A stretch of DNA of 64,000 bases, from positions 62,001-126,000 of the forward strand of contig JACIZI010000005.1 in NCBI GenBank assembly GCA_014359475.1. The letters run 5' to 3'. This DNA comes from Marinobacter sp. (GTDB lineage: Bacteria; Pseudomonadota; Gammaproteobacteria; Pseudomonadales; Oleiphilaceae). A program made the translations under genes and the position numbers. The notes beneath the pieces are model-generated. The model ran no database searches and was not told where the DNA came from. It saw only the letters and a program-made list of their open reading frames with translations. This document shows positions 60,434 through 64,000 of this stretch, piece by piece; position 1 is the stretch's first letter, and every line of letters starts with the position of its first letter.

Positions 60434-61571
60434 CCCAGCCAGTCCGGCACTGCCACCCCTCAGTCTTTACATCCATGTGCCCTGGTGTGTCCGCAAGTGC
60501 CCCTACTGCGACTTCAACAGCCATGCGGCAGAGGAGACCCTGCCCGAGCAGGCCTACCTGAACGCCCTGCTCGAGGACCTGGAACAGGATCTGACCCTGG
60601 CCGGCGACCGGCCCATCGCAACGATTTTCATCGGCGGCGGCACGCCATCGCTAATGTCCGGGGGTTTCTATCAGGAACTACTGGATGCCCTGCAAACCCG
60701 TCTGAGCTTCCTGCCGGATGCAGAAATCACCTTGGAAGCCAACCCCGGTACGCTTGAGCAGGGCCGCTTCGAGGCCTTCCGGGCCGCTGGCATCAACCGC
60801 CTGTCGCTTGGCATACAGAGTTTCAATGACCGGCACCTGCAAGCCCTGGGACGCATACACGATTCCGACGCCGCCCACCGGGCCATCGAAGCAGCCCACA
60901 GAGCCGGCTTCGAGAATTTCAACCTGGACCTGATGCACGGCCTGCCCGGCCAGGATCCGAAAGATGCCCTTGCGGACCTGGAAGCCGCCCTGGCCTGGCA
61001 ACCACCACATCTGTCCTGGTACCAGCTGACCCTGGAACCGAACACCGAGTTCTACAGTCGCCCACCCGACCTGCCAGAGGACGATGACCTGGCCGAAATC
61101 CAGGATCGCGGAGCGGCCCTGCTGACCGCCTATGGAATGAGCCGCTACGAGGTATCAGCATGGAGCCTGTTGGGACAGGAGTCCCGCCATAACCTGAATT
61201 ACTGGACCTTCGGGGATTACCTCGCGCTTGGAGCAGGCGCTCACGGCAAGATTACCGGGCGCGCCGGCGCGATTACCCGTTACTGGAAAACACGTCAGCC
61301 GGAGGCCTACCTGCAACGCATCGGCAGCCGCACCGCCGGCCGCAAGGAGATTGCACAGGACGACCTGCCCCTGGAGTTCATGATGAATGCTCTACGCCTG
61401 AGTGGCGGGGTGGAGGAATCCCTGTTTTTCCGGCGCACCGGTTTACCCATCGAGTCAGTCAGGGTAAAACTTGCACAATTAAGGGATAAAAAGTTACTGG
61501 TGCCGGATCGACTGCAAGCCACCGATCTGGGCCAGCGTTACCTGAATACGGTGCTGGAGCAATTTCTGTGA
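60426..61571 (+). CDS. hemW: HemW, radical SAM heme chaperone
   Basis: 381 residues. LYIHVPWCVRKCPYCDFNSH carries the CxxxCxxC cluster motif; IFIGGGTPS, EANPGT, GINRLSLGIQSFND and the C-terminal HemW wing (FMMNALRLSGGVEESLFFRRT) follow. HemW delivers heme to respiratory enzymes and is not the coproporphyrinogen oxidase HemN. Its start overlaps the rdgB stop by 8 bp, so metX to hemW looks like one operon. Confidence 0.94.
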   Translation: MPDPASPALPPLSLYIHVPWCVRKCPYCDFNSHAAEETLPEQAYLNALLEDLEQDLTLAGDRPIATIFIGGGTPSLMSGGFYQELLDALQTRLSFLPDAEITLEANPGTLEQGRFEAFRAAGINRLSLGIQSFNDRHLQALGRIHDSDAAHRAIEAAHRAGFENFNLDLMHGLPGQDPKDALADLEAALAWQPPHLSWYQLTLEPNTEFYSRPPDLPEDDDLAEIQDRGAALLTAYGMSRYEVSAWSLLGQESRHNLNYWTFGDYLALGAGAHGKITGRAGAITRYWKTRQPEAYLQRIGSRTAGRKEIAQDDLPLEFMMNALRLSGGVEESLFFRRTGLPIESVRVKLAQLRDKKLLVPDRLQATDLGQRYLNTVLEQFL

Positions 61572-61738
61572 TGTCCCCCGGACAAACGCTGCACCCAATG
61601 GCCCCCGGCGCTCCACGGGAGTCTGCCGGCAGCGGAGGCGACCGGCAAGCTCCGGGCCTCCCGCTGACAGCGAAGGATCCGCAGCAGGCACCGCTTACCT
61701 GAGCATGCCTTGCATGCTTTGATAGTGCCCGCCAGCCA

Positions 61739-62446
61739 TCAGTTGGTTCGGTGGAACAGCAGGTCCCAGACTCCGTGACCACGCTCCTCGCCACGTTTCT
61801 CGAACTTGGTCACCGGCCGGTAGTCGGGTTTCGGGGCGTACTGACCAGGTTCCATAGAGTTGGCGAAACCCTCGGAATCACTCATCACTTCCATCATGTG
61901 CTCGGCGTAGTTTTCCCAGTCTGTGGCGAGGTGCAGCACACCGCCTACCCGCAGCTTGTGGCGGATCCTCTGGATAAATTCCGGCTGGATCAGGCGCCGC
62001 TTGTGGTGGCGCTTTTTGTGCCAGGGGTCCGGGAAAAACACCATCACACGATCCAGGCAGGCATCCGGCAGGCAAAGGTCAATCACATCGTTGGCATCGA
62101 TGTTGTAGATCCGTACATTCTCCAGACCGCGCGCCTCGATTTCCTTGAGCAAGGCGCCAACACCCGGCGGGTGGACCTCAACGCCAATGAAATCCTGCTC
62201 CGGCGCGGCTTCTGCCATCTCGGCCAGGGAATGCCCCATGCCGAAGCCTATCTCCAGGTTCAGCATGGCATCCCGTCCGAAAATCTCGCGCGGGTCGATC
62301 ATGCCCTGCTCCCGCGTGAGCCCGTAAACCGGCCAGCTCCGATCAAAGGCTTTCTTCTGACCTTCAGTCATGCGGCCCTGACGCAACACAAAACTGCGGA
62401 CCCCCCGACGGGTGGTAACGGGCGTGTCGCTTTTCTGGTCAGTCAT
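61739..62446 (-). CDS. trmB: tRNA (guanine46-N7) methyltransferase
   Basis: 235 residues. [17 protein letters not shown] (SAM site), [29 protein letters not shown] (catalytic Asp) and [19 protein letters not shown] at the C-terminus are family marks. Convergent with hemW across 167 bp that shows no clear terminator. Confidence 0.95.
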   Translation of the reverse strand: MTDQKSDTPVTTRRGVRSFVLRQGRMTEGQKKAFDRSWPVYGLTREQGMIDPREIFGRDAMLNLEIGFGMGHSLAEMAEAAPEQDFIGVEVHPPGVGALLKEIEARGLENVRIYNIDANDVIDLCLPDACLDRVMVFFPDPWHKKRHHKRRLIQPEFIQRIRHKLRVGGVLHLATDWENYAEHMMEVMSDSEGFANSMEPGQYAPKPDYRPVTKFEKRGEERGHGVWDLLFHRTN

Positions 62447-62529
62447 CGGTTTTCCTCATTGTCTGAACGCATGATTACTATACCAAAGAGTCTATCAGAT
62501 GCCGCCCCGCTTCACCCTGCGGCGGGGAT

Positions 62530-64000
62530 TTATACCGACTGTTTACGGTCCAGTTTCCGATACCCCAGGGCTTCCACCAGATGGGATTGGGACACCTCCT
62601 CGCAGCCATCCAGGTCCGCCAGGGTGCGGGCCACCCGCAGTATCCGGTGCAACGCCCGGGCCGACAGGCCCAGCCGGTCCATCGCCGAAGACAGCAATTG
62701 CTCCCCTTTGCTGTCCAGCCGGGTGGCATCCCGCAAGGCATTGCCGGCCAGCAGGGCATTGATCTGGCCCCGGGCCATCTGGCGCTGTCGTGCCTTTGCC
62801 ACTCGCTCCCGGACTCCCTCGCTGGATTCACCATCCGGCTGGGTTCGCAGCAGCACATCACCACTCTGAACAGGCACTTCCACATGCAGGTCAAACCGGT
62901 CGAGCAAAGGGCCGGAAATTTTCGAGCGGTAGCGGGCCACCTGCTGGGGACTGCACTGGCAGTCAATGGACGGATGTCCGGAGTAGCCACAGGGACAAGG
63001 GTTCATGGCACCGACCACCTGAAACCTGGCCGGATAGGTGACCTGCCTTGCCGCACGACTGATCGACACTTCACCAGACTCCATTGGCTCCCGCAGCACT
63101 TCCAGTACCTTGCGGTCAAATTCCGGCAACTCATCCATGAAGAGCACACCACGGTGCGCCAGGGAGATCTCCCCGGGGCGGGGGTTGCTGCCACCACCCA
63201 CCAGCGCCACCGCGGATGCCGTGTGGTGCGGCGCCCGGTAAGGCGGCCTGCGCCAGCTCTGCTTGCCACTGAGCAGACCTGCCACAGAGTGTACACTCGC
63301 CACCTCCAGAGCGGCTCCGGTGGATAATGGCGGGAGAATACCGGGCAGCCGACTGGCGAGCATGCTCTTGCCGGTACCCGGTGGCCCGAACATCAGCAGA
63401 TTGTGGCCCCCGGCAGCGGCCACTTCCAGTGCCCGGCGGGGCACATGCTGGCCCCGCACGTCAACCAGATCCGGCCCCTCGGCGACCACATCGGTCTCGT
63501 CACCAGCGGTGACAACATCCAGAGCGCCGCGCTCGCAGAAATATTCGCAGGTTTGAAGTAATGTCGTGGCGGCAAGCACGTCGCCCTCGCTGGCGAGAGC
63601 CGCTTCCTCTGCGTTGGCGGAGGGAATCAGCAGCCGCCGGCCCGCCTCCCGTGCCGCCAGCACCGCCGGAATCACACCCTTGAGAGGGCGCAACCGTCCG
63701 TCCAGCGACAATTCTCCCAGCACCTCACAATCTGCCAGCCGGTCGGCGGGAATCTGCCCGGATGCCGCCAATATGCCCAGGGCGATAGGCAGGTCAAAAC
63801 GACCACCTTCCTTGGGCAAATCGGCCGGGGCAAGGTTGATGGTAATTCTTCGGGCGGGGAACTCGAAACCGACGTTGATCAGGGCGCTGCGCACCCGCTC
63901 TTTGCTCTCCCGAACGCCGGTCTCCGGCAATCCGACGATGGACAGGGCCGGCAGCCCGCCGGACAGGTGAACTTCTACGGTGACTTCGGGTGCGGACACG
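62530..64000 (-). CDS. comM: ComM/YifB family Mg-chelatase-like ATPase, 5' end outside window
   Basis: About 490 residues visible. The N-terminal Lon-like part (VSAPEVTVEVHLSGGLPALS, INLAPADLPKEGGRFDLPIA), Walker A GPPGTGKSM, Walker B FMDELPEFD and the C-terminal LVEALGYRKLDRK are present. ComM is a hexameric helicase promoting branch migration during transformation. The GTG at the right edge is internal, since the family begins about 15 residues earlier, beyond the window. Confidence 0.94.
   Translation of the reverse strand, partial: VSAPEVTVEVHLSGGLPALSIVGLPETGVRESKERVRSALINVGFEFPARRITINLAPADLPKEGGRFDLPIALGILAASGQIPADRLADCEVLGELSLDGRLRPLKGVIPAVLAAREAGRRLLIPSANAEEAALASEGDVLAATTLLQTCEYFCERGALDVVTAGDETDVVAEGPDLVDVRGQHVPRRALEVAAAGGHNLLMFGPPGTGKSMLASRLPGILPPLSTGAALEVASVHSVAGLLSGKQSWRRPPYRAPHHTASAVALVGGGSNPRPGEISLAHRGVLFMDELPEFDRKVLEVLREPMESGEVSISRAARQVTYPARFQVVGAMNPCPCGYSGHPSIDCQCSPQQVARYRSKISGPLLDRFDLHVEVPVQSGDVLLRTQPDGESSEGVRERVAKARQRQMARGQINALLAGNALRDATRLDSKGEQLLSSAMDRLGLSARALHRILRVARTLADLDGCEEVSQSHLVEALGYRKLDRKQSV

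Overview
The window (about 64 kb, GC-rich) looks like chromosome of a marine hydrocarbon-degrading gammaproteobacterium, most likely Marinobacter or a close relative. This rests on the core-gene orders (spoT-rpoZ-gmk; yicC/rph-crc-pyrE; pilU-pilT-yggS-proC-yggT; metX-metW-DUF4426-rdgB-hemW), on a Pseudomonas-type Crc protein, and on an alkane-oxidation cluster preceded by genes resembling the Marinobacter alkane-uptake pair aupA-aupB. No rRNA, tRNA, CRISPR array or phage gene was seen.

Layout. (1) 1-3147: core genes spoT (cut by the left edge), rpoZ and gmk, all on the minus strand. (2) 3.2-41.3 kb: an accessory block lying between gmk and yicC, two genes that are normally adjacent in Pseudomonas-type genomes. 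It holds a phytase/esterase-like lipoprotein; a GST-cupin-TetR group with an operator-like palindrome inside its promoter; an AKR-SDR-AKR group in which one gene is duplicated; a MipA-like porin; an EmrAB-type pump; a TetR regulator divergent from an alpha/beta hydrolase; the alkane module aupAB-alkS/alkBGHJ (17.1-29.7 kb); an RbbA/YhhJ/YhiI-type ABC exporter with a GbsR/MarR regulator; and an RND pump with an LpxR-like lipid A deacylase, this last unit bracketed by two inverted copies of a miniature repeat element. (3) 41.3-46 kb: yicC, rph, a palindromic repeat element, crc, pyrE, a DUF4124 protein and a phasin-like protein. (4) 46-64 kb: a lipoprotein, DUF2782, polA, pilU and pilT, yggS-proC-yggT, a dynamin-like GTPase, metXW-DUF4426-rdgB-hemW, trmB and comM (cut by the right edge).

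How the genes may work together. AupA/AupB would bring alkanes across the outer membrane and periplasm. AlkB with the two-domain rubredoxin AlkG hydroxylates them, AlkJ oxidises the alcohol and AlkH the aldehyde. AlkS is the likely activator and a 7-2-7 palindrome between alkS and alkB is its best candidate site. Rubredoxin reductase (AlkT) and an acyl-CoA synthetase (AlkK) are not in the window. A Crc homologue encoded 15-20 kb away, and AAnAAnAA (Hfq/Crc-type) motifs in the leaders of aupA, alkB and alkJ, suggest carbon catabolite control. The efflux systems and the lipid A-modifying enzyme fit a solvent/membrane-stress theme.

The most novel-looking observations are the island position, a terminator-like hairpin in the putative spoT leader, the strong intercistronic hairpin between alkB and alkG, the miniature-element pair around the RND-LpxR unit (one copy supplies the pump gene's stop codon), and an overlapping 10-codon leader ORF at the hydrolase gene. 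All function calls were made by eye from motifs and gene order; no database search was run.
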